Assembly: GCA_032207245.1 (NCBI GenBank)
Contig: CM063499.1
Location: 29,406,731 to 29,470,730 of the forward strand
Direction of reading: 5' to 3'
DNA: 64,000 bases
From: Pardosa pseudoannulata
Taxonomy: Eukaryota > Arthropoda > Arachnida > Araneae > Lycosidae
In this document: positions 1 to 13,700 of the stretch, in pieces
How the letters are laid out: the number at the start of each line of letters is the position of its first letter
How positions within the stretch are numbered: the first letter of the stretch is position 1
Notes under the pieces: model-generated
What the model saw: only the letters and a program-made list of their open reading frames with translations
Told to the model about the DNA's origin: nothing
The model's database searches: none
Translations under genes and position numbers: made by a program

Positions 1-1453
1 GACATTTGCCACGGGCACATCAGTCTTAGAGGCGCCACACCGTGTAGAAAATGGGCCCGAAAGAGGACGATTCTCCCCAAATAGAAATCAGGAAAAGTTG
101 AAAAAAAAACTTTTATTATAAAATCTAATGTGTTTAAAAGTTATTTTGTATGAATTTTCTTATTTTTTACAATGCTACTAGAGACTAAACCTATTATAGA
201 TTCTTACAAAATGTTTACCAAACACTCCTAATATGCCTTAATATAATCCCAGATATTCGTTTTAAATTTTGAATTCATTAAAGTTATTAAAACTAAATTT
301 ATATTTAGAAATTTACAAATTTTTTACGAAAATTCAGCGTCTAAATAAAAAATAATCCCCTCAAATTAATTGTTCAGTTTATCACCAAAATAATACCCCC
401 AAAGTGTTCAAAAATATTTTTAAGTGAAAAATAGAAAAAAAAAATTAAAAAATATTCTAGGAACATTTTAAGAATTAACAAAATATTTTGTGGGTTCATT
501 TTAAACTGCGATGGAAATCACGAAATATATAATTGAAAAAAAAAAATATCGCAATTATGGTAAATACAATGTGATTTGACCTAGTTATTATTTTTATAGA
601 TATATCTACTGCGCACCCAGCTGGACTCCCTTAAAGCCTGGCACTTGACTTGTTGATGCCCTCATGGAAGGCTACACTGTCTAATGCATGTAGGTTCCCT
701 TTGAGAACCTAGTTGATTGTTGACGTCCTACAACACGAGGTAGTACAATTACCTTGTGGAATAGTAAATTCAATTTTTGTAGAGTGCTATCGTTTTGAAG
801 AAATAAATATGAACCATTGAATGAAACACTGTTTGATCAGATGCCTTTAATTACTGAAATAAAGTTGAATACTGATATAAATTTATTAAGTTATTTTCCA
901 ATACTGCTGGCAAAACAGACAGATATCTTTATGGCAGACATGACTGCTAAGCAGTTACCCATTTAACACCACGAAGAGGTTTAAGTTTACCTACGGGCAT
1001 AACACTGCTTCGGATCGGTTCTTGTAATTTAGAAGCAAGGACCCAGCAGAAGTCCCCAGTCTTCGCCTGCACCCCTTGAAAGAACATAGAGGGCATTGCG
1101 ACGAAGAACCTATTTTATGTATCTTAACTGCCATTTTTGAACACGGCGGATTTTTGTCTTATAATCTTACGATTATGAGATGGACGCCTTCTACGATTAA
1201 GCTATTACAGCTATGCTACATTTAAAATACAGTCATAAAAAATACAGGCTCCTAGAACCTGGTACTCCACTCGGACTGTGATTGGCTGGTAAGTACGTTG
1301 GCAGCGATTTCTAAAATTGGCGAAATATCTTGGCCACGCTTTCCGTGAATTTGTATATTATTTCAACAATCAGAAAGAGACAGGATCGTACATAAATTTT
1401 TTTTCAAAGAGAGGGGGTAAGTATATATTTAATTAAGTTACAAATTAAATTAA
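1..1453. other. AT-rich non-coding stretch
   Basis: No gene is recognised here. The first ~60 bases and the stretches near 600-760 and 940-1330 are less AT-rich than their surroundings and may be old repeat fragments, but I could not name a family. I looked on the minus strand for the missing terminal OGDH exon (a conserved PATG-type C-terminal motif) and did not find it. Confidence 0.5.
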
Positions 1454-1577
1454 TTATAGTTTACCGAAATGAGAAAATTTTACATGCTTTGTTAAATATG
1501 TTTTCTGATAAAACATAGATCTGCAATATTTGCAATTAGAACTTTCAATTTCCATTCTTTGTACGTTCCAAATTCTT
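1454..1577 (-). CDS. candidate C2H2 zinc-finger exon, partial
   Basis: A short minus-strand reading frame ends in a stop at 1456-1454 and contains one textbook C2H2 finger at 1534-1469. Its spacing is C-x2-C-x3-F-x5-L-x2-H-x4-H, with every consensus position filled. A possible splice acceptor (TTTATTTAG) precedes the frame at about 1578, so this could be the 3' terminal exon of a zinc-finger gene or a fragment of one. The N-terminal part of the open frame is hydrophobic and probably intronic. No second finger and no neighbouring exon is visible. What is seen is the motif; exon status is inference. It could also be a transposon-borne finger or chance. Confidence 0.35.
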
Positions 1578-3504
1578 CTAAATAAAGGTATATATGGATA
1601 ATAAAGGAATAGAGGAATAATGGAGAAATAAAAAGATAAGAAAGCAATCAAATCTTATTTATCATTCAATGACCTGAATTTATCCTATAGAACCGACAGA
1701 CCTCCCAACAGCCAAAAGTCCTAAATTCTACAATAACTTATCATACTTATTGGTTGATGCACAACTTTCTACTATACTAATAAAAAAAAAGTATAAAAGA
1801 AAGCCAAATTATAAAATATTCAATTTTTGTATAAGGTTAATTTCGTACAATATCCGAGAAATCAGGATACAAAAACAATGAATAAAAAAATGAATGAAAA
1901 ATTATTTAATGACAATAAAATTAGAATAAAATATTTGTTCTAAACATGGTTCTTGTTGCCTTCATTTACTTAACACGTTTTCTATTGTTTTATTTGTTAC
2001 TGATGAATGAAAGCGTTAATGAAAGACTGACGAATGACTTAATGAACATAGTTTTTGTGATATAGATAAAAACTTATTCAGATGCTGCATTATGATGTCG
2101 AACTGTTACAATTAGATAGCATGAAATAGAAGAGTTTCTAATATTTAAAATATCTATTTCATTTCTTTGTCCAATAAAATACCAATGGATATCAACACAT
2201 TTTTCATCAAGAATTTTGGAGCAATTTCTTGTTGCAGACTGCAGAATTCTGATTGCAGTCCTATAGTCCCAAATATGCTATTAGCTCCAGCTTAGCAGAG
2301 CTGAAGAAAAATTTCATTATGTTGCCATGGGTAGTAGTGAATGGAAACTTTAATGTTTTTCCCTTTGAAAATTTGGCAATTTATACATTTGTCAAAATTA
2401 ACTAGAATACTGGTGTTGCCCGGTTAAACCAAGACGTCTGACATTTTTAGATTCTTCATCTTCTACCTTTCTATCATTTTTTTTTTTTTTTGTCCCATTG
2501 CTTTGCTTCCAGAAAGTATTATTTTGTGAAATCTAAGGAAACAGAGAGAATGAGAATTTTTCCTATTGATAAAAATGTTTAAAGATTGTGTGGATAACAA
2601 AAGAGATTTCTAGCTCATCAGAAACTTTCTTACATCACCAGAGGATAGATAATCTAGCAACTAGAAAGGTCACAACAATAGAAGACCTATCTACAGACAA
2701 GAAACAAGACGAGAAAGGGAAAGATAAAGATACATTTTTTTTTTAAACTAGTAGCATTTTCGATGCACATGAAACCTTGACGAAATTAAAATAATTTATA
2801 TATGCACAGTGATAGAATATTTGCAGAGGTACTGGCAACAGAACACTTATTTTTTATAGTCTGGTGGTCAACCAGTATACAGAGTGTATAGAGACAACTA
2901 AAAATTTGAGAACTACTGGCCTGACATAATGTCACAAAAGTGTAAGCCCCTTTAACTCTTAGCAATTGGGAGTGATTGTGGAAGAACATGGAACTAGCTC
3001 CAAAGATCTTTTTATCTTTTTTTTTTTATGGACATCTTCATTCCTTTACACTTGCATATAAATTACAAAATAATTTTTAAAATGTTAAATATCATTCTAA
3101 AATAAGTCATACTTTATAGAATGGTACATACTTCCAATTAGTGTTCCAAATAATCAATTTACTCATAACACATTTTATCAAATTTCTACACCCACTTCAC
3201 ATTTATCATTTTTATTTTCAATTTGCTTGAGGAAGAATGGATTAAGGTTTTAATTTATGTACACAAAAACAAGCTACATAATTCTCTAAAATTACTTACA
3301 AGCAAAAACTATTCATAAGTTTCCACCAAACTCATTCTAAGATCTAATTATAGTCAAGATGCATTAAAAATATTTTAATGAAATATGCTACCAAATTTCC
3401 CAATTAGGGAAAGTTCCACTTAAAAGAGAAAAGAATCAGATATACATTAGGACAACGAAGAGTAGGAAATAAAGATTTCTTCTCATTTTGTTTGCCTCCT
3501 AATA
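1578..3504. other. AT-rich non-coding stretch
   Basis: This is AT-rich sequence with homopolymer A/T runs. I see no coding region, RNA gene or recognisable transposon. It is either intron 21 of OGDH or downstream flank. Confidence 0.5.
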
Positions 3505-3518
3505 CAAATGAGAGGATA
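3505..3518. repeat. LINE target-site duplication (3' copy)
   Basis: The 14 bases CAAATGAGAGGATA here are repeated exactly at 4065-4078. The two copies bracket the truncated LINE and define its ends. Confidence 0.85.
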
Positions 3519-4064
3519 GATTTAGATTTAGGGTGGGGCAGCCCATAAGGGCACCGACACTGCGACCCAAGGCCTATTGTACTGACCCCCCCCCATTTAC
3601 TGGAACAAAAAAATTCCAGCATAAAGTTAAGAAATATTAACAATTAAGTCTCAGAGAGACCAGCAGCTGAGATAAATCTAAGCAGCAATTTAACTGGTAA
3701 GTTGATCAGCTCCCACGGCTCGATGAAGTGATATCCAAGAAATTCAAATCTCTTGGTGCAGTAGCAGTCGCATTCACATAAAATGTGTGTAGAACTCTCC
3801 TCCATATGGCACCCCTACATACTGGGCTATCCATGATGCCAATAATGTTAAGGTGCCTCTTGAGGCAATAGTGGCCAGTCAAGAGACCAATGGCCACCCT
3901 TAGCTCATTCCTATTGAGCTTAAGTAGCTCATTAGCCCTCATCCAGGGATAACCCTGGTTAAGCTCCTTGGCCTGCCTTTGATTACCAGAATCAAGCCAA
4001 GCTCTATAAGTCTCCCCCATTAGAAAATCCTTAACAGTCTTTCTCACTACATTATGAGGAAGAC
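3519..4064 (-). mobile_element. 5'-truncated LINE 3' end (RNase H-type C-terminus)
   Basis: This is a minus-strand non-LTR retrotransposon fragment in the same orientation as OGDH. It encodes the end of a pol protein resembling the RNase H C-terminal region of arthropod LINEs of the Jockey/I/R1 type: a KTVKDFL segment, LLTGHYCLKRHL, then IIGIMDSPVCR. One or more small frame breaks follow before the terminal LPVKLLLRFIS segment and stop near 3690. The 3' UTR reaches about 3520 and ends in a short TAAATC-type repeat. Exact 14-bp target duplications flank it. It is 546 bp, so all upstream domains are missing through 5' truncation. The clade is uncertain. Confidence 0.8.
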
Positions 4065-4078
4065 CAAATGAGAGGATA
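4065..4078. repeat. LINE target-site duplication (5' copy)
   Basis: Exact 14-bp match to 3505-3518. This copy occupies intron positions +15 to +28 after the donor of OGDH exon 21, whose GT is at 4092-4091. Confidence 0.85.
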
Positions 4079-4092
4079 AACCCATAACTTAC

Positions 4093-4247
4093 GTGATGTG
4101 TCGCTCGTGGTGTGTGACGGTCTCCATGTGTGGCTGGATGTAGCACCAGTAGCCCTGGTTTTTGTGCTCCTCTTGAGTCCACAACAGCTTGGCATTAGGG
4201 TATTTTTCTACTTCTTCACGTGCCAGGTCAAAAGGAAAAGGACACAG
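4093..4247 (-). CDS. OGDH: OGDH exon 21 (last visible)
   Basis: Encodes residues 929-979 plus two bases ([20 protein letters not shown], then [14 protein letters not shown]). The acceptor is TTGCTTTAG and the donor GTAAGT at 4092-4087, intron phase 2. The conserved EEHKNQG block places it about 45 residues before the expected C-terminus, so at least one more exon is needed. Confidence 0.92.
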
Positions 4248-7200
4248 CTAAAGCAAAAAGGAAAAAAAAAGGTTACACAAATAAAAGGCATTTTGTTTGT
4301 ACTTTAATATTCAGATTCAAGATCATCAAAAATTCATTAAGAGTGATGAACATGCATATAGTCTAGAACACAAGGAAAAAGGATGAGCTATTTTCTAATA
4401 AAAGCATATTCAGATAATTATGCCAAGTCAAAAGATGAAATCCAGTGATCACTAAAGATTGTAGAATAAGAACAACAGGATTTGAAAATGCAAAGCCATT
4501 TTAGGACATTTCCATGGTCTGATTTGACAAATAAGAATTCCCCACTAATTAAGAGCTTAATATATAAACATATCCATGACAAATACCCACTAAATCTAAT
4601 CATACATTATGTTATGGATGATAAAATGTAAGGCATTATGTAATTTGATTGCCTTACATTTTATCACATTGTCTACCCTTTTAGTTTCCTCCTCATACTT
4701 AATACCTCATAATGCAAAAAACTGAAATTGTAAAGAAGCTGTATTTTTTAACATTTTTGTGTTCATATAACAAATGACAAAGGCTATCCCAAACTAGTGG
4801 TGTATTAAAGAGATGAAAAATTGAAAAATTAATGTTCATTAAAAAAAAAAGTTTCGTAAAATTGTCCAATTACAAATAATAATCAGAGTTAGTAACTACC
4901 TAAAAATCGAATTTTAATACATAATTTTAAATTACACATTAGCTTTATTGCAATTTACACAAACACATTTGAATTCTAAACTGTTGAAGAATACTAAACT
5001 AAAATACAATAGTTAATGAAAAGTAAAAATTACAAAAGACAATTCTGAAGTTCAATTCATTAACTATTTTGAAAGAAAAAGCAAAAATACTAAACCTAAA
5101 TAATAAAATTTGAGGATAAATTGCTAAAAAATAGCATAATCAACACTGTAGTAAAAACTGGAAATATAACAAATTACCTAGTCGAAAATTTGTTTTATAT
5201 AACATTTCTGATGGATAAATCATTTCACACATTACAATCAATTTCTTAAAAAACTTATTAATGCTTGAGGGAAAAATTATAACTCATGACAGCGGAACAT
5301 ACAAAACTGTGACTGAAAAAATTTTAATACTACTGATTTAATACATTGAAGAGTAACAATAGTATGGAGCTCACTGCAAGGATGAAATACAAAAAATATG
5401 CTGAAATGGGTCAAATAAATGGAATTTCAAGATTTTCAGGAACAAATAACTAAATTTTAATTAAAAAAAATAATTTAGGATTCTCAAGATAAGTATGAAT
5501 CACATTACAAAATATGCCAAACTTACCTGTTCTATTCTGATAATAGCAACCTTATCTTCCAAATTAGTTTCCTTTCGTTTTTTCTCCAGCTCATAATAAA
5601 TCTTTCCAGTACAGAAGACTACTCTTTCAACATTTTGCGCATTTTTACTTGCTGGTCCATCGTCTGGAATAAGACGTTCAAACGAAGTTCCTAGATTGAG
5701 ACAAAAGTCATTTTACATTATTCCAGTACACTTATTCACTTTCATAGAATTTAGAAAAGATAATCCCATATTCTTATTTTTTACTTTGGCTGAATCCGAA
5801 TTTACTCCAGATGATAAATTTTTGGGAATCATTGCCATTTCTAGTGTTCTTTCTTTGAAGTGCTCCACTTAATTTTGGGAACTTTATACCTGTCATACCT
5901 GTCTGAATTTTAATAGTTAACAATGTTTAATCTCTCAAATTAGAGTTTCAGGCATCACTATTAAAAGTGAGAATTGTACTGTCAACTAAGGTAATTTATA
6001 TTTTGTATATTAATTTGATTCACCAATTATAGAAGGCCTATAATAGAAGGCCTTGGCTTGGAAAACTTTGGAAATAGACTTTTTTTAAAAAAAGTACTAG
6101 GTTTAATTCTGTAGTAGTGGTAGAATTATTAGTATGAAGCAAGGAAGAATAATTTTTACAGAAAACTGTGCTGCTGCTCCCAGCTCTGAGAGAATCGTAC
6201 TCTTATGTCTTGTATTAAGTTTACTTGCTGTTACTTATAAACATTAATTCTAAATTTAAAAAAAAAAATTGATGGTTTTAAATCTCTAAAGAAAGTAAGA
6301 GATATTTTACTGAAAAATAATCGAATTACTGTTAACTTAGAAAACCCCAGCTAAAAATCAACAAAGCATTACATGATTATTTCCTGTTTTAACTCACCAT
6401 CAATCATGGAATCAAAGGACGATCTTGCATCAGGATGTCGTAACAATGATTTTGGAGTGAAAACAATGAGCTAAAAATATTCAAGATATTTCAGCAATAA
6501 TAGACATGTAAAATAACAAACAAAATGCTTCTAACACATGCATAAACACAAGAAAATTGTTCAAATGCCAGCTAATTAATTTTAAATAAAACAAACTTAC
6601 CTCCTGTTCCTACAAAACTACTACAGAAACAAAGATTTATTAAAATAAGCTTCACTTTACAGTTTAAACCATTGACAAGCATAAAGCACATTGACAAAGT
6701 ACAACAAAATAAAAATATTATTTCAGTTCTATACAAACCAATTTTCCAGACTTACGGGCTTTCTAAAAGGTAAAATAATTTGTCTTCTTAAAACATGGAA
6801 GTAGTTTGCAGGAGTGCTGCAGTTGACGACAATCATATTGCAGTCATGGAGTTGTCTGACAGCAAAGTCTTCATCAATTGTCTAAAGAGTTTAAAAAGTT
6901 GAGAAAAAAAACTTAAATTACTTATAATTTTGAAACTTTTGTTTTAATATCACTCATTTATATAAAAATTAGAAGTTTAGCCTGTGGCAAACACAATGAT
7001 AGAATTCTATTAATACTTAAAACTGTTTAGCACCTTCATGGTCCTTGGAAAGATTACTTCCCAATCAAATGATTTTATAAAATACACATGCACAAGTGCA
7101 AAACTGGCTTTAAACATGCCAAAATCTGTACAGCATTAGTTCATCAGCTAATAGATAATCCTCAAGAAAATGGGCATGCCATCCTGCTAGCTTCTAATTA

Positions 7201-10200
7201 GAGAAGCATGAGGTTTTGGAAGGTATGCACTTTGCTAGCATGGGAAACCCTGCCAAAGTTGGAATTATAATTATAGACAATGAAGACAAGTAGTACGAAA
7301 AGGCTCAAGGAAAGAGGACCTGCTGCCTGTGTACAAAGTGTGATATACCCCTATAGATTGCAACAGGTTTCTCAGCTTTCATGCAGGCATGACAACATTC
7401 AGGCAACTCTATCAGGAGCAACATTTTAGGATTTAAAATTTAACATGATTCCCACAAAGTACACGCATGTGGAATTTACAAATATAACATACAAAATAAC
7501 CCAAATAAATTAAACACAATTACATATTTTATTGGTTTCTAAGTTAAATCGAGCAGATAAATTAAAATTAACACAGTAAATTATAAAGGATAAACTAAAA
7601 TAAATGCATTTAATAATGTATAAGTAGCTTTAACTTTAACAACTTCTTTTTCAGAAAATTTTTTCTTGTAGCACATTGATCTTTATTAAAATATTTACAT
7701 TTTTCTATCATCAGGGATTCTAAAGTTTGTCTACTAAAATCTGATATAAATTTAGTTTGGTTTGTCTGCACAGTATTGAAAACACTAACATCCAGCATTA
7801 CTCTGTGGAAAGAAAATATTTAGCATTATTTTTTTCGTTAGACTTTATATTTGATTTTTGATTTGTTATTTTTCATTTGTACAAAATTTGTTATTTTATG
7901 GAGCAATTTCAGGGGTTTCTGGAGTTATCAAATTCTCTCATTTCTGAGCAGCAACTCCAGAAAATGCAGAGAAGTTGGCATGTCTGTTTCATGGCAAATA
8001 ACTGCCATTAAATTTAATTTTCCTTATGATTATAAATGGTTCTATAGGAAGTATACTTACTACCCCTAAAATTTAAATATAAACAAAAAAATTCGGAAAA
8101 ATAAAGTATATTTCCTTATTTTATTGTTTAACGGATAATAAAACACAAATCACGGAAATAATTTGGAAGAAAAATAAATGCCTCCCCCCTCCTAAAGGTA
8201 AAAAATCAGACAGAGAATACAATATGCAGTGACCACATCATAATCAGAAATTATTAGATTTCAATACTCAATAAAATCTGATAACTTAAACTAATTGCGA
8301 AGACAGGAATAAACTTGAATTTTAAAATCAGAAATATCAGTACCTACTTCGTTTTTAATCAGGATTATAAAAGAAAACCACATTATTAAATTTTTTAATC
8401 TTGATTAAAAGACAATATATTTAAATTAAAAATTGGAAAAAAAATCAAATATCAACAGAAATAGAAAGAAAAATCTTATTAAATAGAAATGAATGAATTT
8501 TTTAAAATGTATCACAAAAACAGAATAAGTTTGCTAAATATATTACTTTAAAAGACCACTTTAGGTAAATAAAAAAAGTATTAAATTTATTTTATGAAAA
8601 ATCTTCAACATTTCATCCCTGATACTACTTTTTAGAAAGGTAACATGTATTTTGATTACAGTTCATATTTTACCAATGTTACAGTAACAAATATTCACGA
8701 TAATAAAATACCACACAATAACCTAAAATCAAAACTAAAATCACCTTAAAATGACATTTTTAATGCTTTAATGAGTTCAGTTTTCTTGCCCATCCTAGAA
8801 AATCAATGCATGCCTTTTTTACACAAAAAATTTATTTACAAAGTTACTCATTCAGATCAAAGATTCAACTCAATTTAATCAAAACATTTTCTAAGAATAG
8901 ATAATGCTTAACCAAATAGGAACTTAACTATTTCAACCTTAAAAATAATCAAACCTCTAACATCGTATATGAGAAATGCTGGGGAGCCTCAGAAAGTCAG
9001 AATGCATGCTATTTCCACAGTGTTCTTAAAAGACACACTGATGATGATGGCTATTACATATATGATTTAAATACTAATATCTTCAGATGTCTTCAGAAGC
9101 AATACCAAGCTTCATACAGACCTTAATATGAGATTTAAATTAGCAAGAAAAACTCCACAAGAAAGGTGTGGTATGCTTGAACTATTTTCGTTAGGCAAAT
9201 AGGTCATGTTCTTCACTTTTAATAACCATGTTGAATTTTCCTAAGCTGAATTTAATGGCACATTCTTTAGGTGGGAAAGTAAAGAAGCTAGTTTCTTTGT
9301 ATAAACAATACTTTGAATATACTGGATAATATAATCAGAACAACTATAAATGGATTTTTAGTCAAATGAAGTTCCACAGACAGGGCTAAAAGTATATAAA
9401 AAATTTATTCTTGTAGATAAAAATATTTAAGTCATCCACAAAATTAACGGTTTAAACCATAATTGATTTTACTATTGACAAATATATATTATATAAATAT
9501 TAGGGCTTCTAAAAATGAATTGTACACTTACTGGGAATACTTCCATTTCTTCGTTGCATAGTTGTAAGAACCTTTCAGGTCGGGCACTTGAATGTTCAGG
9601 ACCCTATAAACAATAATTTTATGTTCATAATATGAAGTATAAGTGCATGGATAAGTTTTTATGTATGTACATTTGAACTTTAAACAAATCCACATGCAAT
9701 AGAGTCAGACAATGTTACCTAACTATTCTTTGATAAAGTTAACTTTTTAAAATTAAAATATTTATATTAATTTTGAATCAGAAATAAACAAGATCAATTT
9801 TTAACTGCTAGTTTATCTGCCTATACTTCAATAAACAGCTGCACCTGACACTGTTTTAAATAATTTTTACAGCTTTTTTGTAAGCAGTGAGATGAAGAGA
9901 AATTACTTTGCCATCTTGAAAATGTCCTGGATATAGAATCTATACCTATTCCTGAATGCCTCTCCTACCTTATTTTGACCTCAAAAAGTTCATTACCATT
10001 CCTTCCATGCCGTGGGGCAGCAGAAGTATGATGCCGCTTTGGCGCACCCACTTTGCCTGGCCACTGCTAATGAACTGGTCGATGATACACTGAGCTGTGT
10101 TCATGAAGTCACCAAACTGGGCTTCCCACATTACCAGGGCATTAGGGTTAGTCATTGAAAAGCCAAGTTCAAAGCCTATGAGAAAAAATAGCATAAAATT

Positions 10201-10679
10201 ACACTCTGAATTTATAACAAGACTTTTAATGTAAAAAAAAAAAAAAAAAAGTGGGAGAATGCTTACCCTTTGATTTGTATACTGACTTAAAGCTTTCACT
10301 TATAATTAACAAGGTTTTACAGAGGTTAATACTTTCAAATCATACAAAACAATTGTCCCAAACTGAAAGTCACACAATTAAACTGATCATCTTGGAAGAA
10401 AGGGGATGGGCCAGCAACCTTCCCACAAAATTTGGATTTTACTATTATGTATTATGCAGCCAAGAATTTCAAAATATTTTCAACTGACACATTGAATCCT
10501 GGATTGGTTATAGATCTATAATTTTGTTATAAAACACAAACATCAAATTTTATTAATCTAATTTGCAATTTCTAAATAATATGTTCACAAACATATAGAT
10601 ATCAGGCTTGCAACAGCTGAGGTACTTTCAAAAAGGTGAGAAAAGTGACAAATAATACAAAATAAGTGACTAAACATTG

Positions 10680-10712
<33 letters not shown>

Positions 10713-13700
10713 CCGATAATTTTCTTCTCTTGATTACATATGCTATTGCTAATATTTTTCTATTTATTTTAACTCTAAATCAAATGATTCATGCAAGACA
10801 TAATTTTAGCATCAAATACAAAAAGGTTAAAAATTTTGTTTAACACAACTCAAAATTGCTTTTTATTCAAGAAAATCTATAAATTAGATTTGAGTACATA
10901 CATTAATTTTATAATCACAATTTTCTATATATATTAATGATGTTTTGAAATATATACATAGCTAGATTAGAGTATCTAAACAAAAATTGTGAAGAAAAAG
11001 TAAAAGAGAAATGTGTGCTTTGACGTAAATTACTTTAATGTATTAATTGTACATTTCAGGAACTTCTTCACAACTTTTTAAAATCACTAAATTCTGGAAA
11101 CCATATGACTAATTACATTTTAATAAGAAAAATAAGATTAGAGCATCACATTTTTGGTCTTTTATTACAATATTTTGTTATTCAGATTTTCTTTTTCCAA
11201 CAACAGACTTTTGCTGTGATACACCATGAAAAAAGTGATTACAAGTGATTGTTTACTTAAAAAAGTGACTAAAAGTGATCAATTCTAAAAAAAGTGATTA
11301 AAGGTGAGAAAAGTGATGGAATTGCAAGCCTGAGATATGTATGCACATTCATAAAAAGTAGCCTTTTTTCATAGATGGTTGGTTGGTTGGTTGGTTTTCA
11401 GAACTATAGACTACTTTTCTACTACATCTGGCCTAACGAGACCAGTACTCACCGTTTAAAGCTGATTCTGAATGGCTACAAATATCTATGCCTACAGTAG
11501 GATTTGTATCTATAAACTCTACTGAAGAGTAGCACCCTATACACTTGGCCATTGTTCTGCATTTTTGATAGATGGATCAAAGATTAATATTATGTCACTA
11601 GAATATAGCCCGTCATATGACGGGATCAGTAAAATTTTTAATTTTCCAGAATTGTAAAGTACCCTATTACACTGGTAAAAAAGTGGTTTGTTTTTTGGCT
11701 CAGAATTACTTGGTACAAGCTCAATAATTTGTTTATCTTCATAGTCCTCTAAAGTTACTCGATACTGTGAATGCAGTTTAGAATCAAGCTGAATTCATTT
11801 AGAAAGATAATTCAAAGTTTTCTTAGCTACGCCGAAATTATCGTCAAGTTCTTCCCAATTTTTTTTGTCACACTAATTAATGGAAGCAAAGGAACGAAAC
11901 TATCATTTCCATTACACTCTGAAGGAAGATAGAATTTGCTGTTAATACTGGTGATAAAATTCTCATTGCAACAAAAAGTATTTGATGATTCAATTTAAAA
12001 TTATCACATATGTACCTAATCTATTATTTAAGCCAAATATAAAAGAAAATTATTGATGTCATATCTAAGTTCAATGATAAAACGTATGAAAATAATGCAG
12101 ACGATATTTAAGCAATTTAAAATAAGAAATGATTAACTGAGATAGCTAAAAAAATGAAGTCATAATGCTGGAAAAAAAAAATGTTATTTTTTACCTATTT
12201 ATCATGATAAATTGATAAATTTAATCCCCAGATCTTAACAGGAGAAGACAGGGCTTGAAATAATGGTATTAAATGCTAGAAAAAGGGGGGGGGGAAATTT
12301 TGAACGTTGCTAACTCTAACTCATCAAGAATGCAATATGGATGTGTGTATCCATTCCAGGTCTAACCGCTTCATAAATTCGAAGACGGACGGATAGATAA
12401 TTTACACTATTATTATATAGGGGATTTATACCATAACCAAGAGTTGAAAGTGAACATTAATTTTTATATAAATGCTTTAAAACCTAAAAAGCTTTAACTA
12501 TACAAATTTGTGCTAGGTTAGCAAATTCTCTACTTTAAATTATATTAATGAAGATATGCATTGTAATTGAGAAAATGAGAATGTTTATGTTACTTTAAAA
12601 ACAAAAATATGCCAAACAAAAGGCAGCTTACCTAAAACTGCATACTCAGACAGTGAACTATTGCATACAGTGTAAGGGGCCTGGTCAGGCCACAGATGAC
12701 AGAGGGGTCTGTATGTAGTTTTGTCGATTGTTTGGTGGTGAAGAACATGGTGGCGATGGCTGCAAGGGAAAAGAATAAAATGCTGCATTGGTGTTTTGTA
12801 GTTGTACAAATAATACATAAATACATGCAAACCTGTTAACATATCCTTTTTAGAAGACCTTATTTAAAGAAAATATATACCTATATAAATAGGTTTGCTC
12901 TGTATTTACTCATAAACACACACACACATTTTCTTTACAAGAAAAAGTGAGGAAAATGCTTATTTTGTATACAACATACACCATAAATTTGACATGCAAG
13001 TGACTCTAGATTGCAAACCAAATAAATCAACCTTTAAAATCATTCATTAGCCAACTTTATTTTTAAACTGTTAATAGTAAAAACAAAAGAAATCAAACTT
13101 TTAATTCACGTTCCAAAAACTGGAAGGTCTCCAATTTGCTAGCAACATTGTTAAGAATTTGTTGAGAATAGTTAATTATAACGAAAAGAGTTGAATAACA
13201 GCTATAAAAAAAGTTTAATAGCAGTGATCGAAAGATGTATTAAAATTTCTATTAAGATATTTCCTATTTTATTTGTCTCTTTGAATACATCACTTGATTC
13301 ATACAAGCATCATGCGAATACACGAAACAGTAAAAATTATGGGTATAACATGCATCTAGAGTTTTTCCTTAATTTATGGGGGGGAAAAGTGATAATGAAC
13401 ATATACAGTGTATACACATCATACTTATACATGAAATTAAAGTCTAGATGTATATTAAAATTTTAAATTCACAAATACAATAGATAACCTAAAAATTTAA
13501 ATGTCAACAACCAACCATTCAATTACAAAGTGTCCAGGGGAAAAACATTTAGAGATTCCTTGATATTTCTCCCTGAATATGCAATTTCTCCACTGTTAAA
13601 TGAACACTATTTAATACAAAAATTTTTTCTATTCTTTTATAAGCTATTTTTAGATATAAATTTTAATATAAACAAATAAAACTCTTATGCCTTTAATACT

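Larger units (their letters stand above)
10176..12631 (-). other. OGDH intron 15 (transposon-rich)
   Basis: This 2.46 kb intron holds three insertions in a row: a 730-bp inverted-repeat element (10603-11332), a tRNA-derived SINE (11377-11560) and a Helitron (11598-12424). Little original intron is left between them. Confidence 0.75.

Noticed and set aside
3706..4182. A single 158-codon protein gene on the minus strand
   Set aside because: The frame runs from an out-of-phase part of OGDH exon 21 through the donor into the LINE; it is a chance fusion of two unrelated pieces.
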